The translations under genes and the position numbers were made by a program. Under the pieces are notes generated by a model. That model searched no databases and had not been told where the DNA came from. It was given only the letters and a program-made list of their open reading frames with translations. From Methanomethylovorans hollandica DSM 15978 (GTDB lineage: Archaea; Halobacteriota; Methanosarcinia; Methanosarcinales; Methanosarcinaceae): a DNA stretch of 64,000 nt. Shown one piece after another: positions 53,204 to 62,140 of this stretch. The stretch covers positions 806,001-870,000 of the forward strand of contig NC_019977.1 in the NCBI RefSeq assembly GCF_000328665.1. Direction: 5' to 3'. Each line of letters begins with the position of its first letter. The first letter of the stretch is position 1.

Positions 53204-54091
53204 ATGCCACATAAAAGGAATAATTCTATTGATCTTCCTATTGTTGCCGTTCTAGTATTGCTTACTGACTTATTCGTGTTAATACCGGAGCTGGCTTCCA
53301 CACCTATTAGGACTATACTCGGTTTGCCTATGGTACTTTTCCTTCCGGGCTATGCTTTGATAGCCGCTCTTTTTCCGGCAAAGGATGACCTGGATGGAAT
53401 TGAGCGTCTTGCATTGGGTTTTGGTCTGAGTATCGCCGTAGTGCCACTGATAGGTCTCGGGCTTAACTACACTTCTTGGGGTATAAGGCTCGTTCCAATA
53501 TTGGTCTCTTTATCAGTCTTCACTCTCTTGATGTGTGTAATTGCATTTTACAGAAGAGCTCAGCTTCCTTCTGAAAAGGCATTCTCGGTGTCCTCAGGTG
53601 ATGTATATGCAGCCATTAAAGAGCCAGTCAGCGGGCAATCAGAAAACAAGCTGGACCGCATTCTGACTATTATTCTTGTGATCTCGGTACTGTTATCTGT
53701 GGTGGCACTTGTTTATGTTGTGGTAACTCCAAAACAAGGTGAAAAGTTCACAGAATTCTATATTCTTGGTATGGATGGCAAGGCCGAAAATTATACTACT
53801 CTCTACACTCTGGGGGACAGTGGTGAAGTGATCGTTGGTGTGGTCAATCACGAATATGAGCTTGTTAAATATACAATGGACATTAGACTCGACAATGAAT
53901 CGCTTCCGGTTCCAGCCAATGCCAAGAGTTTCAGTTTGGAACATAATGCTACCTGGGAGGAGCCTGTAGAGTTCACGCCAAATTCTGTTGGCGATAACAT
54001 GAAATTAGAGTTCCTGCTCTACAAGAACGATAATTTGACTGTTCCTTACAGAGATCTCCATCTCTGGGTCAATGTAACAGGAGGGGTCTAA
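53204..54091 (+). CDS. DUF1616 membrane protein
   Basis: The 295-residue protein starts PHKRNNSIDLPIVAVLVLLTDLFVLIPELA. It has four N-terminal transmembrane helices (about 10-30, 40-58, 70-90, 95-115) including GLPMVLFLPGYALIAALFP, a family hallmark, a cytoplasmic loop, a fifth helix (about 153-178) and an outward beta-rich domain (about 185-295) with several NXT/NXS sequons (NYTTLY, NESLP, NATWEE, NLTVP). The external part resembles the DUF1616 module linked to surface glycoprotein handling in methanogens. ATG at 53204 (AGGGAT upstream) is preferred over 53180. It abuts the CPBP gene with no spacing. Confidence 0.75.
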   Translation: MPHKRNNSIDLPIVAVLVLLTDLFVLIPELASTPIRTILGLPMVLFLPGYALIAALFPAKDDLDGIERLALGFGLSIAVVPLIGLGLNYTSWGIRLVPILVSLSVFTLLMCVIAFYRRAQLPSEKAFSVSSGDVYAAIKEPVSGQSENKLDRILTIILVISVLLSVVALVYVVVTPKQGEKFTEFYILGMDGKAENYTTLYTLGDSGEVIVGVVNHEYELVKYTMDIRLDNESLPVPANAKSFSLEHNATWEEPVEFTPNSVGDNMKLEFLLYKNDNLTVPYRDLHLWVNVTGGV

Positions 54092-54925
54092 ATGCAGGAT
54101 AGTGAAAAATATGATCATGGAAAATGGCAGGAGCATGACTTCTCCCGTTTGACTACAAGGTCTGCACTTCTTGTTTTACTTACTATCTTACTCATAGTGT
54201 TTGCGGAAATCTTAATGTTCTCTGGAATCCTGGGAGCCGCTATCCTACTACATACTCTTCTTCTTATAGTTGTGTCCATAGGCACTGTCAGCATCAAAGA
54301 TAAATATGTAGCATGGGCACTGCAGGCTCTTATGCTCTTGCCTCTGTTAAGGCTGATCAATTTCTCTATGCCTGTGTTCTCTGAAATGGTCTTGTATCGG
54401 TATTTCTATATATATGTACCACTGTTTATACCTATATTCCTTATAATAAGGCATCAAAGCTTTTCCTCGGTACAGCTTGGACTGTCCTTCAAGAAATTTC
54501 TTCTTTACTTGCCTCTCTCATTAGTGATCGGTTTGCTGATTGCAGAATTAGAGTACTTTATTTACCCTGCTGTTCCTCTTGTACCAGATACATCTTTCTA
54601 TAATATGATGGACGTTTTCTTGATTATGATCTTTTGCGTAGGTTTGGTGGAGGAGCTTGTATTCAGGTCTATTCTTCAAACTAGACTCGAAGGTGTGTTT
54701 GGTCCTGCGATAGGGCTCATTGCTACTAGTTTGCTTTTTGGTATTATGAGTTCCACTCATGGAATAGGTCCAGGGATCATCTTTGCATCGCTGGTAGGTC
54801 TTATACTTGGTTACATGTTCATCAAAACCCGAAGCCTTCCATTTGTTGCTCTTACCCACGGTATTGTCAATGTTTTCCTTTTCAGCATTATACCCTTGTT
54901 AGGACCAGGGCTAGGGATATTCTAA
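54092..54925 (+). CDS. CPBP-family intramembrane metalloprotease homologue
   Basis: The 277-residue protein has about eight hydrophobic helices and the Abi/CPBP motifs: EELVFRSILQTRLE (EExxxR, about 187-200), a second motif in SSTHGIGPGIIF (about 221-232) and the third in LTHGIVNVFLF (about 257-267). These glutamates and histidines form the metal site in Rce1-like enzymes. Its stop-start contact with the DUF1616 gene suggests a joint role in processing exported proteins. The substrate is unknown. Confidence 0.82.
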   Translation: MQDSEKYDHGKWQEHDFSRLTTRSALLVLLTILLIVFAEILMFSGILGAAILLHTLLLIVVSIGTVSIKDKYVAWALQALMLLPLLRLINFSMPVFSEMVLYRYFYIYVPLFIPIFLIIRHQSFSSVQLGLSFKKFLLYLPLSLVIGLLIAELEYFIYPAVPLVPDTSFYNMMDVFLIMIFCVGLVEELVFRSILQTRLEGVFGPAIGLIATSLLFGIMSSTHGIGPGIIFASLVGLILGYMFIKTRSLPFVALTHGIVNVFLFSIIPLLGPGLGIF

Positions 54926-55214
54926 TAAACGCATATTCCTTGAATTTTCAAGGATAATATTTAATTAAAGCAAAATAAAATCTTATTTTTTTATAAGAGT
55001 CAAAAATTTCATTTAATAATTATTTATCTAAAATTATCTAATATTTATAAACATCTCTACATATAGCTGAAGTCAATAAATAGTCTTATTTAAATATGAA
55101 CAAAAGTAGAAAGTTTAGAAGAATATTATACTCAAAATTTATTTATTTATTTGTTAGAGTTCTTTATATAAGACAATCATCAACTACAATGATCGACTTT
55201 CTTGGTTATACCAC
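54926..55214. other. Gene-free AT-rich spacer
   Basis: Very AT-rich sequence between the CPBP gene and the convergent small membrane protein gene. It contains T runs that may end transcription. No coding frame or RNA gene is visible. Confidence 0.45.
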
Positions 55215-55487
55215 TTAGATTATAATAATGATCTTATAAACCACTATGGCAGCGAAAGATATCAACAGTGGTATGATGCTCATATCCAGTGAGCATTTGA
55301 TGGCATTGTTCCATTTTGTGGATGCTGCCAGCATAAGTTTTGCACAGAGTAATATCACCAATGCAAAGACAGCAAAAAATCCATATTCAGGCAGTCCCAT
55401 AGCTGTGGTCATAGATGCGGTTGCACCTTTTGTACTGACAGATGCCATTGCACTTACTAACGCTGCAGATGCTATAGAGAGTAACAT
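55215..55487 (-). CDS. Small conserved membrane protein
   Basis: A 90-residue protein: MLLSIASAALVSAMASVSTKGATASM, then AMGLPEYGFFAVFALVILLCAKLMLAASTKWNNAIKCSLDMSIIPLLISFAAIVVYKIIII. It has three hydrophobic segments (about 2-16, 35-55, 70-90) with an Ala/Ser/Thr-rich first loop. Codon use and topology look real, and similar small membrane proteins occur next to surface-protein genes in methanogens, but the family has no known role. No clear ribosome site precedes the ATG. Confidence 0.55.
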   Translation of the reverse strand: MLLSIASAALVSAMASVSTKGATASMTTAMGLPEYGFFAVFALVILLCAKLMLAASTKWNNAIKCSLDMSIIPLLISFAAIVVYKIIIII

Positions 55488-55630
55488 ATTGTTCTGTCCA
55501 TATTCCTTATCTCTATATATATCTTTTCTACTATCCGGAGCATTGCTATCAATTGTTGTAATTGTTTTTCGTATATTAGTAATGTGTTTCCCTTAGTTAT
55601 TACCTTCTTCCTCTAAAATGAATAGCTTAT

Positions 55631-55679
55631 TTATTGTTGTTGTTGTTGTTATTATTATTATTATTATTATTTATTAATA
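55631..55679 (+). repeat. Trinucleotide microsatellite (TTG)n(TTA)n
   Basis: About five TTG units followed by seven or more TTA/ATT units, ending ATTAATAA. If read in the frame of the next open frame it would encode a run of leucines starting at a TTG codon. Confidence 0.8.
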
Positions 55680-55680
55680 A

Positions 55681-56038
55681 TATGCCCGATATTCAGGATA
55701 AGAGCAAACCAAATCTATATGGGATCAAAGGTTTACATAATGTTTATTCATGGCATGGACTTGCTGTGCACTTCAAGCACATTTCCAGAGTTCAAAGATG
55801 TGAATTATATAGTTCATGTACATCTTCACGTAGATCAAATTCCTGTAATTTTTCCATCAAAAGGCAGGATGCAATTTTTATGCTTGAATCAGATTTCAAT
55901 GTAACACTTAATCTGGTCGAAAAACTTATAGACACTTTGCTTGATATGGGTAATACACGTATTCTGCGATGCAGTAAGGACGATACTGATCCTTTTGATG
56001 AAGGTACAAGTATGATACTATTCGATGAGGAATTGTAA
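55681..56038 (+). CDS. Doubtful hypothetical protein, possibly decayed
   Basis: A 118-codon frame from the ATG at 55681 (MPDIQDKSKPNLYGIKG) ends with a plausible acidic C-terminus (FNVTLNLVEKLIDTLLDMGNTRIL, DPFDEGTSMILFDEEL). The first half looks less protein-like, and a second frame in the same strand (starting near 55719, FIHGMDLLCTSSTFPEFKDVNYIVHVHLHVD) seems better there, so a frameshifted gene is possible. No family is recognised and no ribosome site is evident. Treat as low-confidence. Confidence 0.3.
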
Positions 56039-56096
56039 TTCTGCATCATAAAATTGCATCACAAAATTATTATGCATCTACGTTCATCTGCATCCT

Positions 56097-57368
56097 ATGT
56101 TTACGATCATTACAGGTGCTCAGTTCGGTGACGAAGGAAAAGGGAAGATAGTTGACCTGATATCTGATAAATACGACCTTGTGGTAAGATTCCAGGGAGG
56201 GGATAATGCTGGCCACACTGTCAAAGTCGGTGATGCTGTCTATAAACTACATCTCATACCTTCAGGTTTTCTGCTAGACTCTAGGGTGCTCATAGGTCCC
56301 GGTACAGTTCTCAACCCTCAATCTCTGGCACAGGAACTGGAAATACTTTCTCGAGGAGGGATACATATTGGTCCCGATAAGCTTGGTATCGACGCTAAGA
56401 CCAGCATAATAATGCCATACCATATTGAACTTGATGGTCTTAAAGAATCAAGTCGTTCTGAGAAGATAGGAACAACTAAAAAAGGTATAGGTTTTGCATA
56501 TATTGACAAGGTTGCAAGAGATGAAATACGCTTAGCTGATCTCATAGACAAAAAGAGATTACTTGCAAGGCTTGGGGAACTTGCTTCCCAGAAGGAGAAT
56601 TCCATCCGGGAGCTAGACGGTAACCCATCTGTTGTCATGGATAATGAGTTCATTGATCTCTATGTTTCACTGGGTAAACAATTTGCACCTTATATGACGG
56701 ATGTATCTCTGGAGATAAATAAAGCATTGGAAGAGGGTAAAAATGTCCTGGCTGAAGGTGCGCAGGGGACGCATCTTGATGTGATCCATGGGACACAGAA
56801 ATTTGTTACTTCATCTTGTACTATTGCGGGTTCTGCATGTGCCAACTTGGGGGTAGGCCCCACCAAAGTCGACAATGTGTTGGGCATAGTCAAAGCATAT
56901 ATTACTCGTGTAGGTGAAGGTCCCTTGCCTACCGAACTGAAGGATGATGTGGGAGAGCATCTTCAGCAGGTTGGGGGGGAGTTTGGCACCACTACTGGTA
57001 GGGCAAGGCGCTGTGGATGGTTTGATCTGCCTTTGGTAAAGAAAGCTGTTTTCCTCAATGGTTATACTGAGCTTGCCTTGACAAAGCTTGATGTGCTTTC
57101 TGACATCAACCCGTTAAAAGTATGTGTAGGTTATGAACTCGATGGTATGTCCATCAAATACCCTCCGGAGCTTACTGCCGACCTTGCAAGGTGTGTTCCT
57201 ATTTATGACGAATTAGAGGGATGGTCAGATGATCTTACACATGTACGCCAGTTCTCCGATCTGCCGGAAGCTGCCTGCAGATATGTATCATATCTGGAGG
57301 AAAAGATAGGTGTACCTATAGAATATGTCTCAGTGGGTCCGGGAAGAGAACAGACCTTCAAAAAATAA
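56097..57368 (+). CDS. purA: Adenylosuccinate synthetase
   Basis: The 423-residue protein begins FTIITGAQFGDEGKGKIVDLIS, with the GTP loop QFGDEGKGK (about 9-17), GGDNAGHTV (about 35-43), KIGTTKKGIGFAY (substrate binding), LAEGAQGTHLDVIHGT (about 218-233) and TTTGRARRCGWFDLP. It makes adenylosuccinate from IMP, aspartate and GTP in AMP synthesis. Length matches the family. No ribosome site precedes the ATG, which follows an AT-rich spacer; a short-leader transcript is possible. Monocistronic. Confidence 0.96.
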   Translation: MFTIITGAQFGDEGKGKIVDLISDKYDLVVRFQGGDNAGHTVKVGDAVYKLHLIPSGFLLDSRVLIGPGTVLNPQSLAQELEILSRGGIHIGPDKLGIDAKTSIIMPYHIELDGLKESSRSEKIGTTKKGIGFAYIDKVARDEIRLADLIDKKRLLARLGELASQKENSIRELDGNPSVVMDNEFIDLYVSLGKQFAPYMTDVSLEINKALEEGKNVLAEGAQGTHLDVIHGTQKFVTSSCTIAGSACANLGVGPTKVDNVLGIVKAYITRVGEGPLPTELKDDVGEHLQQVGGEFGTTTGRARRCGWFDLPLVKKAVFLNGYTELALTKLDVLSDINPLKVCVGYELDGMSIKYPPELTADLARCVPIYDELEGWSDDLTHVRQFSDLPEAACRYVSYLEEKIGVPIEYVSVGPGREQTFKK

Positions 57369-57496
57369 TTCACCTCTTTCTGCCGAAAAGCGTATATACT
57401 AACTGAGAGTTTAAAAGCAGTACTCCACCGTATCCAAGTTTCCAGATGCTGAGTCCAATTATCTGTAAATTTATTATCGAATCCAGGGAGAATAGA

Positions 57497-57946
57497 ATGA
57501 CTACGTTATATGATGTTCCTGCAAGTGACCTGATCTCCAAGGTAGCAGAAAAGTTAAAGGAGAATGAGCATGTACAGCCTCCAGAATGGGCAGCCTATGT
57601 TAAGACCGGTGCCCACAAGGAGCTTGCCCCTATGAATAATAACTGGTGGTACATTCGTTGTGCCGCTGTGTTAAGAACTATTTATACTGATGGTCCCATC
57701 GGCGTAGAAAGACTACGGTCTGTCTACGGAGGTAAAAAAGATATGGGTTCACAACCCCACAGAAAGGCCAAAGGAAGCGGTTCCATTGCTAGAGAGGCTG
57801 CACAGCAGCTCGAAGCAGCGGGTTTCGTTCGATCATTGAAGAGCGGACGTGTTGTGTCTCCTGCTGGTCAATCCATGCTGGACAATACCGCATACGAGGT
57901 CAAGCAGGCACTCTTAGAGAAGATACCGGGACTTGCAAAATACTAA
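57497..57946 (+). CDS. rps19e: Small-subunit ribosomal protein S19e
   Basis: The 149-residue protein contains [77 protein letters not shown], a textbook S19e. The RNA-binding WWYIRCA is at about 53-60. It is the first gene of the archaeal translation cluster here. The ATG at 57497 has GGGAG about 6 bases upstream; the longer frame to 57446 is leader sequence. Confidence 0.96.
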   Translation: MTTLYDVPASDLISKVAEKLKENEHVQPPEWAAYVKTGAHKELAPMNNNWWYIRCAAVLRTIYTDGPIGVERLRSVYGGKKDMGSQPHRKAKGSGSIAREAAQQLEAAGFVRSLKSGRVVSPAGQSMLDNTAYEVKQALLEKIPGLAKY

Positions 57947-58012
57947 ATTTGCATTTAACCGCAGATAAACTTCCATATTCCTGTAAGTCAACAGTATATC
58001 ACAGGTGATTCC

Positions 58013-58363
58013 ATGGCAGGTGAACTTGAGGATATCCGCAGAAAGAGGCTTGAACAATTACAGCACCAACAGGCTGCTCAAATGCATCCTGATATTCAGG
58101 CTGCTTATCAGCAGGAACAGATGCAGGCTGAAATGGAAGCCAAAAAGCAATCCATTCTTCGGCAGATTCTTACTCCTGAAGCAAGAGAGCGCATGACAAC
58201 GCTGAAAATGTCCAGGCCCGAGTTGGTAGATCAGCTGGAATCCCAGCTGATAATGCTTGCACAGAATGGGCGCCTGCAGTCACAAATAACAGACGAGAAA
58301 TTAAAGGCGCTGTTGGCTCAGATGCAACCCAAGAAGCGCAAGACTAGTATAACAAGGGTATGA
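58013..58363 (+). CDS. PDCD5/TFAR19-family DNA-binding protein
   Basis: The 116-residue, highly charged helical protein starts AGELEDIRRKRLEQLQHQQ, contains QMQAEMEAKKQSILRQILTPEARERMTTLKMSRPELVDQLESQLIMLAQNGRLQSQITDEKLKALLAQM and ends with a basic tail (KKRKTSITRV). The core is the PDCD5 triple-helix bundle. Archaeal members bind DNA and always travel with S19e. AGGTGATTCC precedes the ATG. Confidence 0.93.
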   Translation: MAGELEDIRRKRLEQLQHQQAAQMHPDIQAAYQQEQMQAEMEAKKQSILRQILTPEARERMTTLKMSRPELVDQLESQLIMLAQNGRLQSQITDEKLKALLAQMQPKKRKTSITRV

Positions 58364-58372
58364 TCAAGGGTC

Positions 58373-58969
58373 ATGAAGGCATCAGTTCTTTTCAGTGGTG
58401 GAAAGGACAGTTCTCTGTCGGCTATATTGCTTGAGCCGTTCTTTGAGATCGAATTGGTGACATGCACTTTCGGTGTGTTACAGGTGGGCGAAGTTGCCAG
58501 CCAGGCAGCTGAAAAACTTGGCTTTCCTCATCGGATCCTTGAACTTGACAGGCAGGTGCTGGAAGACGCCTATGGTCTTCTCATAAAGGATGGTTTCCCT
58601 CGAAGCTCCATTAACCATATCCATTATGCTGCTGTGGAACAGCTTGCTTCCGAAAAGGGTGTTTCAGCAGTTGTCGATGGAGTACGCCGGGATGACCGTG
58701 TTCCTGTATTGACCATTGGCCAGTCCCGCAGCATAGAGGACAGGTTAGGTATAAAATACATATGTCCGCTAAAGGGATATGGCAGATCTGCTGTTGATTA
58801 TCTGGTAAATAAATATCTGATAATAGACGAAGGACAAAGTTCAGAGATGATCAAGGCAGATTATGAAACAGAATTGCGTGAGATCACACGTCAAAGACAA
58901 GATGAAAACATTATGAGGAAGCTTTTTCCTTCGCATGTTCAGTCCCATGTCATTGGCCGTAAGAAATAA
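58373..58969 (+). CDS. PP-loop ATPase family protein
   Basis: The 198-residue protein carries the N-type pyrophosphatase loop SVLFSGGKDSSLSAI (about 4-18). A conserved VVDGVRRDDRVPVLTIGQSRSIEDRLGIKYICPLKGYGR (about 100-138) follows, and the C-terminus is helical. It resembles archaeal asparagine-synthetase/tRNA-modifying PP-loop proteins found in this ribosomal cluster; the reaction is unknown but should involve adenylation. ATG is 9 bases past the PDCD5 stop with AAGGGT upstream. Confidence 0.85.
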   Translation: MKASVLFSGGKDSSLSAILLEPFFEIELVTCTFGVLQVGEVASQAAEKLGFPHRILELDRQVLEDAYGLLIKDGFPRSSINHIHYAAVEQLASEKGVSAVVDGVRRDDRVPVLTIGQSRSIEDRLGIKYICPLKGYGRSAVDYLVNKYLIIDEGQSSEMIKADYETELREITRQRQDENIMRKLFPSHVQSHVIGRKK

Positions 58970-59108
58970 TATATGTAATAAATAATATGTTACAATAAAT
59001 GGTATGTAGATATCCTTAATTGACATTGATAAAAAGCAATATGCTCAATAGAGCCAAACCTTGATATACATCTTATTCAATTTATGATTCCATAGATAGG
59101 TGAGACAA

Positions 59109-59264
59109 GTGAGCCAGAATACTAAAGGACAAAAACTTAGGCTTGCAAAAGCACACAGGCAGAATCACAGGGTTCCAACTTGGGTGATAATCAAGACCTC
59201 CAGAAAGGTTGTAGGTCACCCCAAGAGAAGAAGCTGGAGAAGAAGCGATCTGGATGCGAAGTAA
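59109..59264 (+). CDS. rpl39e: Large-subunit ribosomal protein L39e
   Basis: A 51-residue very basic protein from a GTG start (preceded by AGGTGAGAC): [25 protein letters not shown], then [25 protein letters not shown]. Length and the WVIIKT-RRSWRR pattern are those of L39e, which lines the exit tunnel. It is too short for many gene finders and lies 16 bases before the L31e start. Confidence 0.94.
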   Translation: MSQNTKGQKLRLAKAHRQNHRVPTWVIIKTSRKVVGHPKRRSWRRSDLDAK

Positions 59265-59279
59265 GTAGGTGTGATGATA

Positions 59280-59546
59280 ATGGCAGAAGATGCAGTTAAA
59301 GAGCAGATATATACGATCCCCCTGCGTTCAATAAAAGAACTACCCAGGTATAGAAGGGCGGATAAGGCTATGACGCTCATAAGGAATTACCTTACAAAAC
59401 ATATGAAGGTAGAATCTAAACAGGTAAAGTTGCACACGACCATAAATGAGAAGGTATGGGAAAGGGGTATGCAGAAGCCTCCATCCTTTATAAGGGTACG
59501 TGCTGCGAAGTTTGAAGATGGAGTAGTAGAGGCAGAACTTGCCTGA
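59280..59546 (+). CDS. rpl31e: Large-subunit ribosomal protein L31e
   Basis: The 88-residue protein contains EQIYTIPLRSIKELPRYRRADKAMTLIRNYLTKHMKVESKQVKLHTTINEKVWERGMQKPPSFIRVRAAKFEDGVVEAELA, typical L31e. The ATG at 59280 (MAEDAVKEQ) is preferred: AGGTGTGAT lies 4 bases upstream. GTG at 59271 and ATG at 59274 are in frame but overlap that site. Confidence 0.95.
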   Translation: MAEDAVKEQIYTIPLRSIKELPRYRRADKAMTLIRNYLTKHMKVESKQVKLHTTINEKVWERGMQKPPSFIRVRAAKFEDGVVEAELA

Positions 59547-59588
59547 GGATACTACCCTCTCCTATTTCAGAAAGCGAAGTATGTTGAA

Positions 59589-60254
59589 ATGACAATTCCT
59601 ACTCTGGATATAATGGATACTCCTATCATAGGAGTTTTCGCTACTTGTACAGAAGACTTTGCTTTGGTGCCTTGTGGTACAAAGGCAAGTGCTAAGGACA
59701 TCATAGCTGACAATTTGCATGTCCAGGTAATAGAGGTCATAATGAGTCAGAACAGTGTCATTGGCTCTATGATCAGGGGTAACTCCGCTGGCTTTATTGT
59801 TCCCAGAGGCAGCTCTCTTGAGAGCTTGCAGGTTACCGGCCTTCCGATCTCTAGTCTTCCAGATAAGTTAAATGCGCTTGGAAATATTGTCCTTGCTAAC
59901 GATTCGGCTGCTCTGGTCCACCCAGAGTTGTCTGACCGCTCTATTGAAGTCATTTCACAGACTTTGAAAGTGGACGTCTACAGGGGTACTATCGCAGGTC
60001 TGAAAACAGTAGGTATGGCTGGGGCAGCAACAAATAGAGGATTGCTTGTGCATCCCAGGACCACTACACAGGAACTGGCATTCCTTGAAGAGATATTTGA
60101 ACTGCCTGTGGATGTAGGAACTACCAATTTCGGTACTCCCATGGTAGGTTCAGGTCTGCTCGCAAATTCCAAAGGTTATGTGGCAGGTTCCAAGACCACT
60201 GGCTATGAGCTGGGCAGGATAGAGGGCGCTCTGGGCTTTATTGCGAAAGAGTAA
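59589..60254 (+). CDS. eif6: Translation initiation factor aIF6
   Basis: The 221-residue protein has five quasi-repeats of the pentein fold, seen in [90 protein letters not shown]. aIF6 binds the large ribosomal subunit and blocks subunit joining. It follows L31e in the standard archaeal order. The ATG has no strong ribosome site. Confidence 0.95.
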   Translation: MTIPTLDIMDTPIIGVFATCTEDFALVPCGTKASAKDIIADNLHVQVIEVIMSQNSVIGSMIRGNSAGFIVPRGSSLESLQVTGLPISSLPDKLNALGNIVLANDSAALVHPELSDRSIEVISQTLKVDVYRGTIAGLKTVGMAGAATNRGLLVHPRTTTQELAFLEEIFELPVDVGTTNFGTPMVGSGLLANSKGYVAGSKTTGYELGRIEGALGFIAKE

Positions 60255-60285
60255 GAATATTTTAATTTATATATGGGTGATCAAT

Positions 60286-60462
60286 ATGAAGGACTTTGTT
60301 GTTAAAGGGAAGTTCAAAGCCGGATGTGAATGGGAAAAATTCACCAAGCAAGTTGTTAGCCAGAATGAAAAGAATGCAGAAGACAAGGTATATTCTATTT
60401 TTGGCAGCAAGCATGGCATTAAAAGAATGTTCATAAAAATAGAAAGCATCGCTGAGGCATGA
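60286..60462 (+). CDS. rpl18a: Large-subunit ribosomal protein L18a/LX
   Basis: A 58-residue protein: [23 protein letters not shown], then [31 protein letters not shown], the archaeal short form of L18Ae (also called LX or L20a). GGGTGATC lies 3 bases before the ATG at 60286; the longer frame from 60241 overlaps aIF6. It precedes prefoldin alpha by 3 bases. Confidence 0.93.
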   Translation: MKDFVVKGKFKAGCEWEKFTKQVVSQNEKNAEDKVYSIFGSKHGIKRMFIKIESIAEA

Positions 60463-60465
60463 TCC

Positions 60466-60900
60466 ATGGCAGAGATGAACGACACGGATCCACGCAGCCT
60501 CTTGATGCAACACCGTGAGTATCAGCGCAGAGCAGAGTCTTTACAGCAGCAGCTAAATATGGTGAGCCTGTCTGCACAGGACTGCCAGCGGGCCATCACT
60601 ACTATTGAGGAGCTGGAAAAAGAAAAAGAAGGCGCCCATACCATGGTCCCAATTGGATCCGGTTCATTCGTCTATGCTAAGCTCGATATGATCGATAAAG
60701 TAGTGGTAAATGTTGGAGCTGGCATCAGTATCGAGAAATCCGTTCCTGAAGCAAAGGAAATCCTTCAGAGACGTAAGAGCGAGCTTGATAAGATATTGGA
60801 AAAGATGAATACTACCCTGGGGCAATTGGCTCAGGGCATGCAGGCCATCGAAACTCATGTAGCTGCACTGCAGCAGGGTGCTCAGTCAGGCACCCAGTAA
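60466..60900 (+). CDS. pfdA: Prefoldin alpha subunit
   Basis: The 144-residue protein has two long coiled-coil helices (about 12-52 and 98-140) separated by the beta-hairpin region MVPIGSGSFVYAKLDMIDKVVVNVGAGISIEKS (about 60-92), the signature of the alpha-type prefoldin subunit. The hexamer delivers nascent proteins to the thermosome. It is the second-to-last gene of the cluster, 33 bases before ftsY. Confidence 0.94.
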   Translation: MAEMNDTDPRSLLMQHREYQRRAESLQQQLNMVSLSAQDCQRAITTIEELEKEKEGAHTMVPIGSGSFVYAKLDMIDKVVVNVGAGISIEKSVPEAKEILQRRKSELDKILEKMNTTLGQLAQGMQAIETHVAALQQGAQSGTQ

Positions 60901-60933
60901 TTTTTTTTCTGTCATTTCCGCAGAGTTGATCGT

Positions 60934-62097
60934 ATGTTCAATAAACTGAAAGAAAAGCTCAGCGGCTTTACAAAAAGTCTCGGCAAGCAGATCGATGAAA
61001 AGGCCATTCCTGTGGAGCCTGCTCAGGAAGAAGAATCTGAAATCGATTTCATTTCTCCCTCCACACCAGAAACAGAGGAGCAGCTTCTGTCTGGTGTTGC
61101 AACCGAAATTGTGAACGATGAGGTAGAACCTCAGAAGACTATTGTATCCGATCAGACTACAGATACAAAAGATATAGACGCTAAAGCTTCCAAATCCCCT
61201 GAGCAGAAGAAGACAGGTCTTGTAAGCAAGGCAAAGGCCCTGGTCTTTGAGCGTGAGTTCATTCTCGATGAGAAGGATCTTGAAGAACCTCTATGGGATC
61301 TCCAGATCGCCTTGCTTGAGAGCGATATTGCTCTTACTGTTGCAGAAGCCATTACAGAAGAAGTGAAATCCGAGCTTGTAGGTTCCCGCAGGAAGATAGG
61401 TAAGGATACTACTGATATTGTTGAACAGGCTTTGCGTAATGCTTTGTACAATGTGATGAGCGCAAACATTTTTGACCTGGATGATTATGTCAGAAATGCC
61501 CGTAAACCCGTACACATGGTCTTTGTTGGCATCAATGGCACTGGAAAGACCACCAGTATCGCCAAGACAGCGAAACGTTTCAAGGACATGGGATATTCCG
61601 TAGTCCTTGCAGCTGGTGACACTTTCAGGGCAGGAGCCATAGATCAGTTGCAGATACACGGCGACAGGGTCGGTGTAAAGGTTATCCGACATCAGGAAGG
61701 TGGTGACCCAGCAGCGGTTGTTTACGATGCGATACAATATGCTAAGGCTCATAGGGCAGACATAGTGCTTTCAGATACTGCAGGCCGTATGCACACCAAC
61801 CTCAATCTCATGGAGCAGCTAAAGAAAGTTTGTAGAGTAAGTACTCCAGATCTTATTATTTTCGTGGACGAGGCCGTAGCAGGCAACGATGCCGTAGAGA
61901 GGGCTGCCCAGTTCAATGAAGCGGTGCCCATTAATGGCTCCATTTTAACCAAAACAGACGCAGACGCCAAAGGAGGCGCTGCTATATCCATTGCGTATAT
62001 CACGGGCAAACCCATTCTGTTCCTGGGCATGGGCCAGGGGTACGACGACCTGCAAAAGTTCGATCCCAAGTGGTTCGTGGATCAGATATTTGAGTAA
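60934..62097 (+). CDS. ftsY: Signal recognition particle receptor FtsY
   Basis: The 387-residue protein has an acidic N-terminal extension (about 15-85), then the N domain and the SRP GTPase G domain. FVGINGTGKTTSIAKTAKRF (G1, about 196-215), DTFRAGAIDQLQ, LSDTAGRMHTN (G3), TKTDADAKGGAAISIAYITGKPILFLGMGQGYDDLQKFDPKWFVDQIF at the end. It docks the SRP-ribosome complex at the membrane. It closes the translation cluster, followed by a T-rich terminator (62098-62112). Confidence 0.96.
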   Translation: MFNKLKEKLSGFTKSLGKQIDEKAIPVEPAQEEESEIDFISPSTPETEEQLLSGVATEIVNDEVEPQKTIVSDQTTDTKDIDAKASKSPEQKKTGLVSKAKALVFEREFILDEKDLEEPLWDLQIALLESDIALTVAEAITEEVKSELVGSRRKIGKDTTDIVEQALRNALYNVMSANIFDLDDYVRNARKPVHMVFVGINGTGKTTSIAKTAKRFKDMGYSVVLAAGDTFRAGAIDQLQIHGDRVGVKVIRHQEGGDPAAVVYDAIQYAKAHRADIVLSDTAGRMHTNLNLMEQLKKVCRVSTPDLIIFVDEAVAGNDAVERAAQFNEAVPINGSILTKTDADAKGGAAISIAYITGKPILFLGMGQGYDDLQKFDPKWFVDQIFE

Positions 62098-62140
62098 AAA
62101 ATTTTATTTTTTATGGTCTTGTAAACGTATGCATTCGCCT

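Noticed and set aside
55792-56049. 85-codon minus-strand frame, Ser/Leu rich
   Set aside because: Composition is that of an antisense shadow; the plus-strand frame, though doubtful, has the better C-terminus.
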